Numbered from the stretch's first letter, positions 11,588 to 23,915 are shown. The stretch is DNA of 64,000 nucleotides from Antedon mediterranea (GCF_964355755.1 NC_092680.1:10827001-10891000); one strand, 5' to 3'. Numbers and translations are program-made. The notes: generated from the letters alone by a model not told the origin.

Positions 11588-12190
11588 AAAGTTCATCTAC
11601 ATGGTCATAAACATTATGACTACAGTATGGTTGAGCTATTGTTATAAAAACTACATGGTCATAAACTTGACTACAGTATATGGTTGAGCTACTGTTATAA
11701 AAACTACACGGTCATAAACTTTATGACTACAGTATATGGTTGAGCTATTGTTATATAAACTACATGGTCATAAACATTATGACTACAGTATATGGTTGAG
11801 CTATTGTTATATAAACTACATGGTCATAAACTTTATGACTACAGTATATGGTTGAGCTATTGTTATATAAACTACATGGTCATAAACTTTATGACTACAG
11901 TATATGATTGAGCTATTGTTATACAAACTACATGGTCATAAACATTATGACTACAGTATATGGTTGAGCTATTGTTATATAAACTACATGGTCATAAACT
12001 TTATGACTACAGTATATGGTTGAGCTATTGTTATATAAACTACATGGTCATAAACTTTATGACTACAGTATATTGTTGAGCTATTGTTATACAAACTAGA
12101 TGGTCATAAACTTTATGACTACAGTATATGGTTGAGCTATTGTTATATAAACTACATGGTCATAAACTTGACTACAGTATATGGTTGAGC
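11588..12190. repeat. Left subterminal array: 56-bp unit with 17-bp palindrome
   Basis: Eleven tandem copies with an almost exact 56-bp spacing. Nine carry the full palindrome GTCATAA-NNN-TTATGAC, starting at 11604, 11711, 11767, 11823, 11879, 11935, 11991, 12047 and 12103. Two, near 11660 and at 12159, are shortened to GTCATAAACTTGAC. The remainder of the unit reads TACAGTATATGGTTGAGC, then TATTGTTATATAAACTACATG. The same palindrome recurs near the right end of the element in a different sequence context, which suggests binding sites for an element-encoded protein. Confidence 0.88.
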
Positions 12191-12314
12191 TACTGTTATA
12201 TACAATTATGAAATTGGTTGAAAATTAAATAATTTTTTTAGATTCATTATACATGTAAAATTCCATTAATGTGCACCCTATTGTGACAACCAGTGAGTTG
12301 TAAAACTCCCTGCA

Positions 12315-15300
12315 TTAACTTTCATTTAAAAAGTCATCTCTTAATTCTTTTAATTTAACAATAACATTGGTAGGCAATCTACTAGTTGGTGTTAAATTAA
12401 ATATACTTATCACCTCCTCCTTCGATATTATTTCTCGCCATTCTTGTCCATCTTTTTCACACAGAACAAACCGGGAAGTATACGTTCCAGTGTACCACAC
12501 TACTTCTACCTCATTGTTATTTATGCTGAATATTTTGCCTATCTGAGGCCATTCTGTGGGATATCTCCTTAAAGCTGTTGCTACCATAGCACCAACATCG
12601 AGTTGCTGTGGTGGCTTACGCTTCGAAAATTTACCAATGTGTACCTAGTAGTGTGGGAGAAAGCATAGAAAAGTCTTAATCATTTTTCTTACAACCCTAA
12701 AAATATAGAATTTTCGTTGATGCATTTGCTTGATGCGATTATGAGATCATATCCCAAATATAAGCACTGCTTTAAACTATGTTGCATTACATGTTTCAAA
12801 GATGTAATTTTGAAAATCTATAATATCTTTATCATACCGGTCTTATTTCATTTTCATTATCCGAGTCACTAATGTCTGTCTCGTTTCCATCAGATTCCTC
12901 CCTCATAGGGCTTGCATTGTTGTCATTAAAAATGATGTCATGGAGCAAAAATCGCTGTTCATTTCCTAAAAAAAAAGAGTACGTATTAGTTTTAAAAAGT
13001 AAATAATATACATTCATACAAAATATCATGATATATTTATGCTGAGGTGTTTGTTGCATAAAAGCTGGGCCAATACATTGCGCACCATGCTAATCAGATG
13101 CTGATTGATTGATTTTATCTTATGAATTAATCAGGAGGCATGTTTCTCCAGTGTACTCCACTAGATATCGTTCATGTTATTTGATAATTTTAGGTTCTCA
13201 CATAAAATGATCAGTGGAAGCATGCATTGGTGAATGTGACCCAACATAGTTGTGTGGAGTAAATAGTTGAATTTTGTTATAGCTGCTGAATCTATACTAA
13301 AATCAAAATTCTCTTGTTAACCAAAAAATATATGTGTAAAATGGTGAAACATCACACATGCAATGTAGTACAGTACATACCTTCTGTGATCTCTTCTATA
13401 TTATTTAAAAATTCCTCCCACCAGTCACGTTCTTCTATTCGCAAAGACTTTTTTTTAACTTTGGTATATCTGCATTACTAAAATCAGGAGTACACAACAC
13501 TGGTATATCAGCAGGGCTTTCCTTGAGCAAATATGGAAGTGTGTCCATTTCTCTTGCACATTCACACCAAGTACAATCCGTTGACCAGTTCTTATAGGAC
13601 ATGATGCATTTTCCGGTTTGAGCCAAAACAAACTTAAACTGGTGTGGTTTGCTGTGGTAACGTATGTCTTGCATGTATGGTACTAACCAGTTCTTAATGT
13701 CATGCAGATAGGAAATGATACTTGATGTAATCGGCAACTTTTTGTACGAGTTTTCAACAGCACTTCGAAGATGATCAAGTGTAGATGCTCTATATTTGTT
13801 CAGGTATTTGGCCACACATGAAAATAATTGGTCAATATCCTCGTGAGTGTGACCCACCATTAAAAACCCAATCTTTATCTGAAAGAGTAAAAGAAGTAAT
13901 GATTTAAAATTAAAACTTTTCAAAGCAAAATAAAAAAAATACATTTTTAGTATATTTCCATTTTTTCCTCATCTAGTTAGACTAGAATGTTATTGAATAT
14001 TTTATGTCTTAATAGATAATTACCAATAGTAAATTAATTACGGTCCTATTAGGCTGGTGGAAATCACCCAACACAGGGGATATTTTGTGGTGAACGAGAA
14101 CAGGGTAAATGAATGATGAACTGGGTTCTTTAAAGTGCACTGTGTATACTGTTTTATTATTTATATATCATTTATAAATGTATAGTCATTTACCTTTCGA
14201 AAAATCTTTAACTCTACAAGAAGAGCACATAGGGCAAAAACAAATCTGTTTTTATTATCCTTTCCGCTATTGTCCAACTGCAGATATAAGACTGGTGGTA
14301 GAGGTTGTATCTCTGACAGCACCGTCAGTATAATGTTGCAGGTTAGGTTTGAGTCATGTGGAAACTGCTTTAGGTCAATGAAGCAGTGCCCATGTCGCCC
14401 ATGTACCAGAACACCAGTTACATGTGTGGCTAGTTTCCACATCTTCGACGTTTCTTTTGATTCGCAAGCAAAAGATGGTAAATCAGTCTTGCTTTGGTCC
14501 ATTCCATCGATAATTATTGACAAATACTTGTTGGGATTCTGTCTTGCTTTCTGCATATGTTTATAGTACTTTCGACGTTCAATACTGAAAAATTAAAATC
14601 ATATGTTTATAGTTTTATTTTGCATTTAATAATAAATTTTTGTTTTGTTTAGTTATATGTTATCTATTAGCCGATGACAAGATGAGACAATGCTTTACTT
14701 CTAATCTATTAAAATTATTGATTAAATGTAGAGGTTTTTTGTATAATAATGATTTTGTTTATCTTTTCTCTTTTTTTGTTTACAACCACTTTTATTCATT
14801 CATTGTTCATACACAATAATTATTTTCATTTTCTACCATTTTTCCTTGTTATTTTCTTTTATTTCAATCACTCTTAATTTTATTAAGTTAGAATTATTTT
14901 TAAAAACACTAATAATACTATAGAGGAGGTATACAGTGGAAGCAATAATTATTTTTCCTATCTATGGTAATACCGGGTATACAAGTTCAACAGAATTTCT
15001 TGTTGAAAGGTTTAAACTACTGGTTTTGTACACAAAATAGGTAGGCATACTTACTTTTGTTTTCGTAAATGCTTCTCTCTCTTCATCATTAGTATTTGCC
15101 GTTTTTGCTTTTGATTTGTCTTGTGCAGCTCAAATTTAATTCTGGTGCATTTGCTGCATTTTGCAAAACGATTTTCCTATTAAAAAAAATTGAAAAAATA
15201 CAGCACGTAAAAATATAAAATTAAACAAATTTTGCATTCAATATAGTGAATGTAGGGAAGGAGTTGTGAGGCCCATCATACATGCATCTGGATTGTACAG

Positions 15301-17726
15301 TATGTTTTTCCAGTATTTTATTATGAATGAAAATTGAACCTACAGGACTTTCTGCATAACATTGAAGTGAATTTATAAAAATACGTTAAAAAATACTTCA
15401 GTCAATGAAGATGACATGGATTTTGTCTTTAGGTCAATGAAGCAGTGCCCATGTCGCCCATGTACCAGAACACCAGTTACATGTGTGGCTAGTTTCCACA
15501 TCTTCGACGTTTCTTTTGATTCGCAAGCAAAAGATGGTAAATCAGTCTTGCTTTGGTCCATTCCATCGATAATTATTGTTGAAAGGTTTAAACTACTGGT
15601 TTTGTACACAAAATAGGTAGGCATACTTACTTTTGTTTTCGTAAATGCTTCTCTCTCTTCATCATTAGTATTTGCCGTTTTTGCTTTTGATTTGTCTTGT
15701 GCAGCTCAAATTTAATTCTGGTGCATTTGCTGCATTTTGCAAAACGATTTTCCTATTAAAAAAAATTGAAAAAATACAGCACGTAAAAATATAAAATTGG
15801 TTTTTGTCCATTGGTACAAACCATAATAAGTGTAAAAACGTAAACATACCTCAGGTATTACAATATGCTTGAATTCAACACACCAAAACTTGTAGAATGT
15901 CGCTAATGCACACACATCTTCATTTCTTAGCTCAAACTCATCTTTCATATGCATGTACACATCATGTTTGGTAAGTGTTGATGGTAGATGGATTTGTCCA
16001 TTAGTTGGCATTTGATCACCGTATTCATTACAAAATTTAATAAACCAAGCCCGACACTGTTGAGTTGAATTGCTATATACCATCTTTCTGGTGAAGTTGG
16101 GTGGTAAAAGATAACAGCATCCTTCTAAAAAGAAATAAAATGTAAATTTCAAATATTAGGAATTTCAAATACTGTACTATTTTATTATTGTTTGGTTTAA
16201 TACATTGATTAATGACTTATGATCATTTTGCATTATCTTTCTAACATAGTGTTAAGCATATTAATTTTATTGTGTAAAAATAATTAAACAATAATCAAAT
16301 GCATTCTATTCATTTAAAAAAAAGTTATTCTCCACTCCTCGTCAGATCCTGCCTATGTCCCTGTATAATACGACTATAAGTATAATGGAAAGTAATCTTC
16401 ACACAGTCACAGTAATCTTTCCGTTTCAGCAACATTAAAACACATACATTAAAAGTAATATTAACAGCATGTAAAATTAAATAATGTAAAATGTACTGTA
16501 AAACTAAACAATTAATTACCAATAGCTTGCTTCCTTATTTTGTAAAAAGTTGACCGGCCAATACCATTTACTAACATCCATGCTTTTGCAAAAACTTTGT
16601 TAGCACCAACTAGTAGACAGATTTTGGTGGCACCTCCGGATGTGCTGAGATGTTCATTGAAATATTTAAGGATCCAACAGCGTTGTTCATATTCGGTCAT
16701 TGCTTGAAAAGCTTCCCTTGTTTGTTTTATTTCTCTAAAATTTAGCATACCAATGCACATTAATGCACAACAGCAGGTCAAATACAAGTTGTGTATTGGC
16801 TGTAGGTGATTCCTTTTCCTTTTTTCTACAGAAAGAATAAACTTACATTATCCATTGGCAAAAAAAACAAACAAACAAAATAACAATTATATGGTACCAA
16901 TTGCGGAAAATGTGATCAGTCAATACGGTTTCAGAAGTTTTGGAGGTTACGTAAAACTAGGTGACTAATTCGCATTAATATATAGATACTTTTAATTCTT
17001 TGACAAACAATTTTTTTTTTCGGTTCAGATAATTCAATTTCAATTTTCGAGTGTTCAATTACAGGTTGTGCAGGTGCCTTGTTCATTAGACAGTTGTACC
17101 TATTTACATACCATACAGACATAACATTAGAACCTGACCATAGAATCAGACACAAATGGAAACAACCAGCAATGTCCATATCTTTTAGGTACAGCACAAC
17201 CATCAACATCAAGCACTATTTAATAAAAGTAGTTTTAAAAATTAATGACATATCAAACTTACCACTACGCTTACTTGTGTGATTAGAGATTTTAATCTCA
17301 TCATCACTTGATCCAGATGAATTAAGGTAATTAGTTTCTACAGTCTCTAGGCCTCCTGTATTTCTCTTGCAGGCTAAATAAAAATATAGTAGTTTAATAT
17401 TTATAGCAGCCTATGCAACATACATGTACAGTAATTCTTCAATTGGGGTAACTGGTGATTGATAGCAGACATTTTCAAATTTTGGATAGTGGAAGATAAT
17501 ATTTTGATCCAGGAGCTATAGGCTTTATGGGAGGTTATTACCATTTATCCTTTTTTTTTCACCATTATTCTCATCGTTATTAATAATGAGGTTTTTGTTG
17601 TATTTTGTTATTTCTGAAGAATGCACCTTTGTAATTATTAAGTATGCTAATGATTTAAAGGTGTAGTAGGGAAGTAAATCTAAATAAATAAACTAGCCTC
17701 TATAGAGGATACTAATATCTACTGGC

Positions 17727-17758
<32 letters not shown>

Positions 17759-19886
17759 TTATTAGGCTGGCTGCTTAAAAGGTAATTCCCTATCCAAGCC
17801 TAGATGAAGTTTTGTATAAAGTTGGTAGGAGCCCTACTAAGAAAGGTTAGCAAAAGCTCATGGTTAATGTTATTGCTACTGACCTGCTGATATGTCATCA
17901 TCGGAAGTATCGACATCGGAAGTATCGACATCTGTTGTAGAAACCTCCCATGCTTTTCTCTCTGCTGCTGGAGGAACTTTGGTAGTTGTTACTAGACAAA
18001 CAGAGTCTATGTTGTAATCAGAAAATGTGCAATTTAAACTATTATCATAGAAATAATTAGATACATTTATTGTTTAAAAGGGACTGCTAATTTCAATTTT
18101 TTATTTTATGATTCCAGATCAATTATTTATTTTACATATCAAAATAATTTCTTTTTTTTCCAGTAAAAAACCCCTGCCAAGGGGACATTATTTTGTTCCT
18201 GAAGCCTTAATAGGGGTTATACTGAACGTAACTAGAGGTGGTCCAGTGAAATAGAAAACGTTAACAATGCAAACTTCTTTGTTAAGAACAATCTCAACGC
18301 ACACAATTGTGTTATAAGTACGGAAAGGTAAATCAACACAAAAAAAACTATACTCAACGATAAATGTCCCAATCGAATACGACATTGCTACCTCCCAGAT
18401 CGGGCCCATAAAAACATAGGGATAGGCCTAGAGGCGGCCTCTACTCTAACCTAGTAAATAACTACATAACATGTCATTGTATTGTTAAAGTTACTGACCT
18501 GCTGACTCTGTCGGTATGTCATCATCAGAAGTATCGACATCTGTTGTAGAAACCTCCCATGCTTTTCTCTTTGCTGCTGGAGGAACTTCGGTAGTCGAAA
18601 TCCCAGTAGGTGACCCTTCTGTGTCATCAACAGCAGAACATCCATTATTGATTGATTGAATTGAACCGTTCCCACGTACAATTAGGCCTACTTCATCATC
18701 TTCACTTGAAGAATAGTAAAGCATACGCTCAGTTGGATAAGCAGTGCTGTGTGTTGTTGTTACTTGACAAACAGATTCTGTATCGTAATCAGAAAATTTG
18801 AAATTTGATTAAATTATTATCATACATAATTAATTAGATATTAAATCAAGAATGATTCCACCGAAATTTTGAGTTAAAATAACGATAGTGAAGCATATGA
18901 ATAGGCAAACTGCCTAAAAATTGACAGTTTTGAGAAACTATTCTCATCTTCCACCAGAACAGAAAACAACGCCTAGGCTTAAGATTACTTATATACCAAT
19001 AGGACAGGTTGTATGTAAATGAGGAAGTAATTAGCATGATAAAACAACAAGGAATGTAGGCAACAAACAATCATATGGCAAGCGTGACGCCTATTCATCA
19101 AATGCCTCACTATCGTTATTTTAAATAATTAATTATATGCCACACATGGTAAAATATTATTGAAAATGTGTATGTTTGATCTCTTCTTTGGGACACCCTT
19201 TCCCACAAACAAGTGGATATAGGCCTATTAAGGGGGCCGGCACACATTTTGAGTGTACCTGGCAAATGGTTGATTACCCCTATATTAAGTTTTTTCTATC
19301 CCAAACACAGTACAGTACTACATACTAAAATTTCCATAGGAATAGGCCTAGGCTAGAGCCTATCTCTAGCTAGGCTTAGTAATAAGTAATATTTACTAGG
19401 CCCAGGCCTAGGGCCTAGTACTAGTAGTAGTAAATAACTAGGCCTCTAGCTAGGCCTAGGCCTACCTACTAGGTATGAACATTCATTGTTGTAGGCTAGG
19501 CCTATTGTATTGTTACTCACCTGCTGCTGCTGACTCTGTCTGTATGTCATCATCAGAAGTATCGAAATCTGTTGAAGAAACCTCCCATGCTTTTCTCTTT
19601 GCTGCTGGAAGAACTTCGGTAGTCGGAAGAACTTCGGTAGTCGAAATCCCAGTAGGCGACCCTTCTGTATCATCTACTCCTAGCTAGGACTAGCTAGGCC
19701 TATGCCTAGGCCTTCTTCATCGTCTTCACTTGAAGAATAGTATAGCATACGCTCAGCAGTTGGAACAGGGTGTTCTGTCGTGCCATCATCAGAAAATGTG
19801 ATATTCATAATGTTATTATCGTAGAAATATGCATCGTCTTCGCTTGAGTATTGAAGCATTAGCTCAGAGTCGCTTATCATGTTCAT
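12315..19886 (-). CDS. Gene A: spliced DUF7869-like protein, candidate transposase
   Basis: Exons in transcription order, all with AG acceptors and GT donors and matching phase: 18762-18499, 17991-17884, 17373-17263, 16825-16520, 16124-15850, 15752-15631 or its copy 15176-15055, 14584-14194, 13878-13381, 12965-12838, 12644-12315 (stop). From the ATG at 18,724 this gives 831 residues. An upstream ATG exon at 19,886 is blocked by in-frame stops in a CCTAGG-rich stretch near 19,690. Order: acidic Ser/Asp-rich start, an EQRCWILKYF plus GRSTFYKIRKQ region, a CSKC motif, then IIDGMDQSKTDLP (Asp about 409), YLQLDNSGKDNKNR (Asp about 487), and FLMVGHTHEDIDQLF (about 518-532). A C-terminal module has WPQIGKIFSI and WYTGTYTSRF. 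I recognise the family as DUF7869-like. The spacing of acidic residues suggests an RNase H-like fold, which is inference. One base is missing in an A-run near 13,450, breaking the frame in exon 13878-13381; this could be a mutation or a sequencing error. Confidence 0.72.
15431..15797 (-). repeat. Rearranged internal duplication of gene A exons
   Basis: 15,431-15,577 repeats 14,371-14,517 (part of the DGMDQ exon). It is joined directly to 15,578-15,797, which repeats 15,002-15,221 (the CSKC exon 15176-15055 with its flanks). The 485 bases that separate these segments in the original are absent from the copy. The copied DGMDQ piece has no splice acceptor. The two CSKC exons are both 122 nt with phase 0 in and phase 2 out, so using both in series would shift the frame; one must be skipped. 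Confidence 0.8.
17884..19886 (-). repeat. Three tandem copies of the 5' acidic exon of gene A
   Basis: Related segments end at donors near 19,521, 18,499 and 17,884, each after a Ser/Asp-rich stretch. The shared core reads PPAAKRKAWEVSTTDVDTSD, and each donor is CAG followed by GT(G/C)AGTA. Similarity extends upstream of each, with FYDNN and FSD-like sequence. The internal exons are phase 1 at both ends, so they can be added or skipped without changing the frame. Only the outermost copy has an early ATG, and it is the one disrupted by in-frame stops. Confidence 0.7.
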
Positions 19887-19929
19887 GATTTAACAAATTG
19901 ATAAAAGAAATGAACAATATACGGTTTTA

Positions 19930-20050
19930 TGTTCATTTAACCGTCATTCGCATCTAATCTTTGGAAAAAGCGCGAACGAATTTGATTGGCTGCTGCAGCT
20001 GATCAACGTTATATTTCATGTGACGTCGTCAACGTCCAATGCAATTACAA
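19930..20050 (-). promoter_or_regulatory. Possible promoter of gene A
   Basis: Upstream of the outer ATG the DNA is locally GC-richer and holds a CCAAT-type box (CAGCCAATC on the minus strand) and a CRE-like GACGACGTCACATG. The elements are suggestive only; no TATA box or start site can be fixed. Confidence 0.35.
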
Positions 20051-21039
20051 TACTGTACTTTATTCATTTTAAAACAAACCGAAATTGTCCACTTTTCCAT
20101 TACTGAAACTGATTTAGGATCAACCTGAGTTTTCGGCATGTATTGAATATAGGACTATTCCATTATTATTTATAGGGGTGTTAGTCAATATGTTGGGTTG
20201 GGTGTGCCAGGCTTGTTGAGGCTTCTATTGTTCGTGTCATTGTGCCAATTGTTTTGTATTTCACTGTGTTTGATAAAAACAAAAAAAAAACTGCTGCTAT
20301 AGTTAGCCTATGTGTCTGTAAATTATATCGTATTTTACACTATATTTATATAGCCTATAGGCCCTAACATGTTTTTTACCGTCAACAGTTAAATCATATC
20401 ATGTTTTATTTTACATTTCATGTAATATTATTATATGTTTTTTTTTTCTCAACAGCCGAATCAAGTTATATAGCCTCTTACAAATAACAAGAAAAAATAT
20501 ATTCAAACGTTATTCACAATAAGGAGAAAACATATACAACTTATTTAATTTATGTTTTAATTTATATCAATCCAAAGGAAAATTAATGAAACAACGACAA
20601 TGATGTGGGTATCAGTGGCTGGATCTCAATAGAGATACAAAAAAAAGCGAAAAGCTAAATCAAAATGATAAAGTAAAACAGCCAGAAAAACAATTTATAT
20701 AAATACATCCATGTTTGTTTTTTTCTCAACAGTTTATGACTTTAACAAATTCAGTACACTTAAAGGCATAAGATTAAGCAAAACATACATTGTGTAACAT
20801 ATTTAATTTAAGGTATATATGTTTTATTTCATCGACCCAGTTTTAAGTGTTATTTAGTAGTGTCATGTTTGGTTCAACTCAATGAGTTAGCAATGTTCGT
20901 GAGGTTCTCTCTCCAGCTGATCCTGACACAAAAACTAAAATAGTCAGAAATAAAATTGCAGAACTTTCTCTCATGCAACACACACTAACCCTTCCCCAGT
21001 ACAGGATATATAGGGCCTACACTGTTAAAAAAATTCTTA

Positions 21040-21530
21040 TAAAAAAACTGTAAATTACTGGCAATCTGGACGCCAGTAATTTACCGTAATGTAGAATTAC
21101 AGGTACTGTTGAAAATAAATTACTGTAAAACTACAGTAAATTATTGTTGGTCATAAAGTCGGTTGTCTACCGTAATGTAGAATCACAGGTACTGTTGAAA
21201 ATAAATTACTGTAAAACTACAAATTACTGTTAACTTGAAAGTCGGATGTCAACTATAACGTAAAATCACAGGTACCGTTTCTAATAAATTACTACAGTAT
21301 AATTACTGTTAATCTGAAAGTCTGTTTGTCAACAATAACGTAAAATCACGGGTACCATAAAACTACGTAAAATTACTGTCGATTTCAAAGGAAGTGGTCT
21401 ACCATTAATGTAGAATAATGTTGATAAATAACTGTAAAACTACATTAAAATTACTGTCGATTTCAATGGTCAATGGTAATGTAAAATCACAGGTACCGTT
21501 ATTAATAAATTACTGTAAAAGATTCAGTGA
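21040..21530. repeat. Tandem repeat with TTACTGTAAAACTAC core
   Basis: Five or so diverged units of about 85-90 bp containing ATCACAGGTACTGTTGAAAA, AAATTACTGTAAAACTAC and a TAAAGTCGG word. The core is partly self-complementary (TTACTGTAA, TACAGTA). The repeat lies inside the long-inverted-repeat element. Confidence 0.7.
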
Positions 21531-21649
21531 ATTCCAACCAAACAAAATATTACAAAAATATAAATACCATACAAACAAAATAAATACATGCCAATAATCT
21601 TATTTCATGCCTTATATTAAAATGACCATCAAATAAATGGAAGGTTTAT

Positions 21650-21860
21650 TCCAGAGTACATGACCTGGATGTGGTAGATGGACACTTAACAGTAAACCAC
21701 AGTAAGAATGTTGTTGATCCAATAACAGGAGTCCACACTCAAAACATAGAATCCTACTGGAATCGTGAAAAATTAAAGTTAAAAAGAATAGGTGTAAACG
21801 GGAATGGTTACCGGAATACCTTGACGAATTTATGTGGCGAGAAAGATATGGCATAATATA
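21650..21860 (+). pseudogene. Merlin/ISXO2-like transposase, C-terminal remnant
   Basis: The plus strand encodes VNHSKNVVDPITGVHTQNIE followed by SYWNREKLKLKR. One frame over it encodes EWLPEYLDEFMWRERYG. This order (HSxxFVD, GVHTQxIE with the catalytic Glu, then WxxxK, then the EYLxEFMWR tail) is characteristic of the IS1595/ISXO2 group, whose eukaryotic relatives are Merlin transposons. A frameshift near 21,810 separates the last block, and the N-terminal two thirds with the two Asp residues are absent. The remnant lies between the arms of the long-inverted-repeat element and fits as its former transposase. Confidence 0.75.
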
Positions 21861-22460
21861 AATTAAACAGATTAAGTAAGTTAAAATAGTATATGTTCCT
21901 TGTGCCTTATTAAATAATGTTAAAGTCTTGTGCCTTATATTTGAATAAAGTTTGAAGAATGTATCTTTCGATCTAACGATTTTTTTCTTGTCGTTTGTAG
22001 AGGCTATTTGCAACTGTTGAGAAAAAACCAAACATGGATGTATTTATATAAATTAAAACATAAATTGGATATTTTATATAAATTAAAACATAAATTAAAT
22101 AAGATTAAAATGTATATGAATCTTTTTCTTGATCTTTTCTTGTTATTTGTAGAGGCTACTTGATTTAACTGTTGAGTAAAAAAAACATGTTAGGGCCTAT
22201 AGGCTACTTTATATAGTGTAAAATACGATATAATTTACAGACACATAATAAAAGCTATAGGCTAACTACAGCAGCAGTTTTTTGTTTGTTTTTATCAAAC
22301 ACAGTGAAATACAAAACAATTGGCACAATGACACGAACAATAGAAGCCTCAACAAGCCTGGCACACCCAACCCAACATATTGACTAACACCCCTATAAAT
22401 AATAATGGAATAGTCCTATATTCAAATACATGCCGAAAACTCGGGTTGATTTAACCTAAA

Positions 22461-23915
22461 GCCATAGAAATGTAAACTAAAATATGCGTAGTGTATGAAT
22501 ATAGAGTAACAGTAACATTTCTAGTTTTTAATCTTTCTCAGTTTACTTTTAATAATGCTTTGTTTTTTTACGTTTTGTTTTATATTTGAAGATATCAAAT
22601 TTGTCAGTGGTTTGTCATGACAAATTATACTTTTTAAATATTTTTTTTAATGGTTTTTATGTATATTTTTTTTTTAATATAATTATGTTTATTTACTCTT
22701 GTTGCACATCTCCCTCATTGAGACTGTGCCTCTGATAAAGAGATACAAAAAAATTCATAACATAATTAACTGTACGCCACATTAAATCTTTAAAAAAAAG
22801 TTTATATAAACTTTAGATTCTATCATCAAAACACTTCCCCTATTATGATCAAATCATCTTTCATGTAAACTTGGCCTATTTTTCAGAAATGAATATCCTT
22901 ATAGTAATACGATGAGTGGTAAGTTCAGAGCTTGGGATTTTTTTAGGAAACAATGAGTTTGAAAGAATCCCAATTTGATTGGTCAAAATTATCGCTACTT
23001 ATACGTCCGCTATAGATGGCGCTTTTTTTCATACAGATAACTACATAAACAGAACACAATTGTTAAAGAATATTAATAATATTAAAGAACCAATTCTTTT
23101 AATTATTCCTTGTATAAAAATTGTCCCCATGTATGGCAAGATATTCCTAATTTTATCGTATATCATCTTTAATTGTCTGTACACACGAACCATGTTATCT
23201 GTATATTTAAATGATTGTTCACACAATTTATTATATCTTATGTATTTTTATTGTTTTACTAAGTTTTATGATTGAAATGCAGTATAGATAACCAATTCGA
23301 TAGTGCTTAGCACTCAAGAAAGGAAATTCCCAGGTTGCTTTGTTGCGTTGTTTGACTGCATGAAAATTTAATAAAATAATTCTGTTCGATCCTTTTCCTT
23401 CATCTATATGGCTTGTGTTTTTGTAATTTCTGTGTGCATGCTATACATGTTGGCTTCGTCTATGAATTTGTTACCGATTGGCTATTTCCTTTGATTGTTA
23501 ATGAGTTGGTGGTTGGTTACAATCAGGCCTGCATATTATTTTTCAAAATTATAACATTTTAAATTTTGTTGTAAATTGATGCTTTCAATAATGATTGTAG
23601 ATCATTTTCACTATTTCCAATGAGAATTATATCGTCGGCCAAGAATGAGTCTTTTTATCAATAAAAAATATTAATCTCTTTCTCTTTGAAATCTTTTGTA
23701 AGTTCATTTATATATAATATTAACAGAATTAGAGAGAGAGAGAGAGACAGCCTTTGTGGGTTGAAAAAAATGAATAATGTTCAATATAAATCCAAATTAC
23801 TGAAAAAAAGACAATGCTGTGGGTATCAGTGTGGCTGTGGGTATCAGCGGCTTGATCTTAATAAAGATACAAAATAATATAAACAAAAAGCTAAATCTAA
23901 ACGATACAATTTAAA
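22461..23915. other. Non-coding AT-rich stretch
   Basis: I see no gene. 22,780-22,900 is a diverged inverted match to part of the 1,757-bp repeat unit (the GATGATTTGATCATA and ATTTAATGTGGC words on the opposite strand). A short (GA)n tract lies at 23,730-23,748. Confidence 0.6.

Larger units (their letters stand above)
20115..22460. mobile_element. Nested element with long inverted repeats, 2.3 kb
   Basis: The left arm (about 20,115-20,400, continuing patchily to 20,580) is repeated in reverse at about 22,060-22,460. Shared words include CCTGAGTTTTCGGCATGTAT-type ends, GGGGTGTTAGTCAATATGTT, GGCTTCTATTGTTCGTGTCA and CTCAACAGTTAAATCA. Arms are about 90 percent alike. The outer ends both begin near TTTAGG. 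No clear target duplication was found. The interior holds a tandem repeat and a transposase remnant on the plus strand, so this is a decayed DNA transposon with long TIRs, probably of the Merlin type. Confidence 0.72.

Noticed and set aside
11588-12190. CRISPR-like appearance of regularly spaced palindromes
   Set aside because: The whole 56-bp unit is repeated, so there are no unique spacers, and this is eukaryotic DNA with spliced genes.
21612-22031. 139-residue minus-strand ORF
   Set aside because: Antisense shadow of the Merlin/ISXO2-like remnant and the adjacent inverted-repeat arm.
22979-23275. A 98-residue plus-strand ORF
   Set aside because: AT-rich, Ile/Tyr/Asn-biased translation with an overlapping ORF on the other strand and no recognisable motif or splice context.
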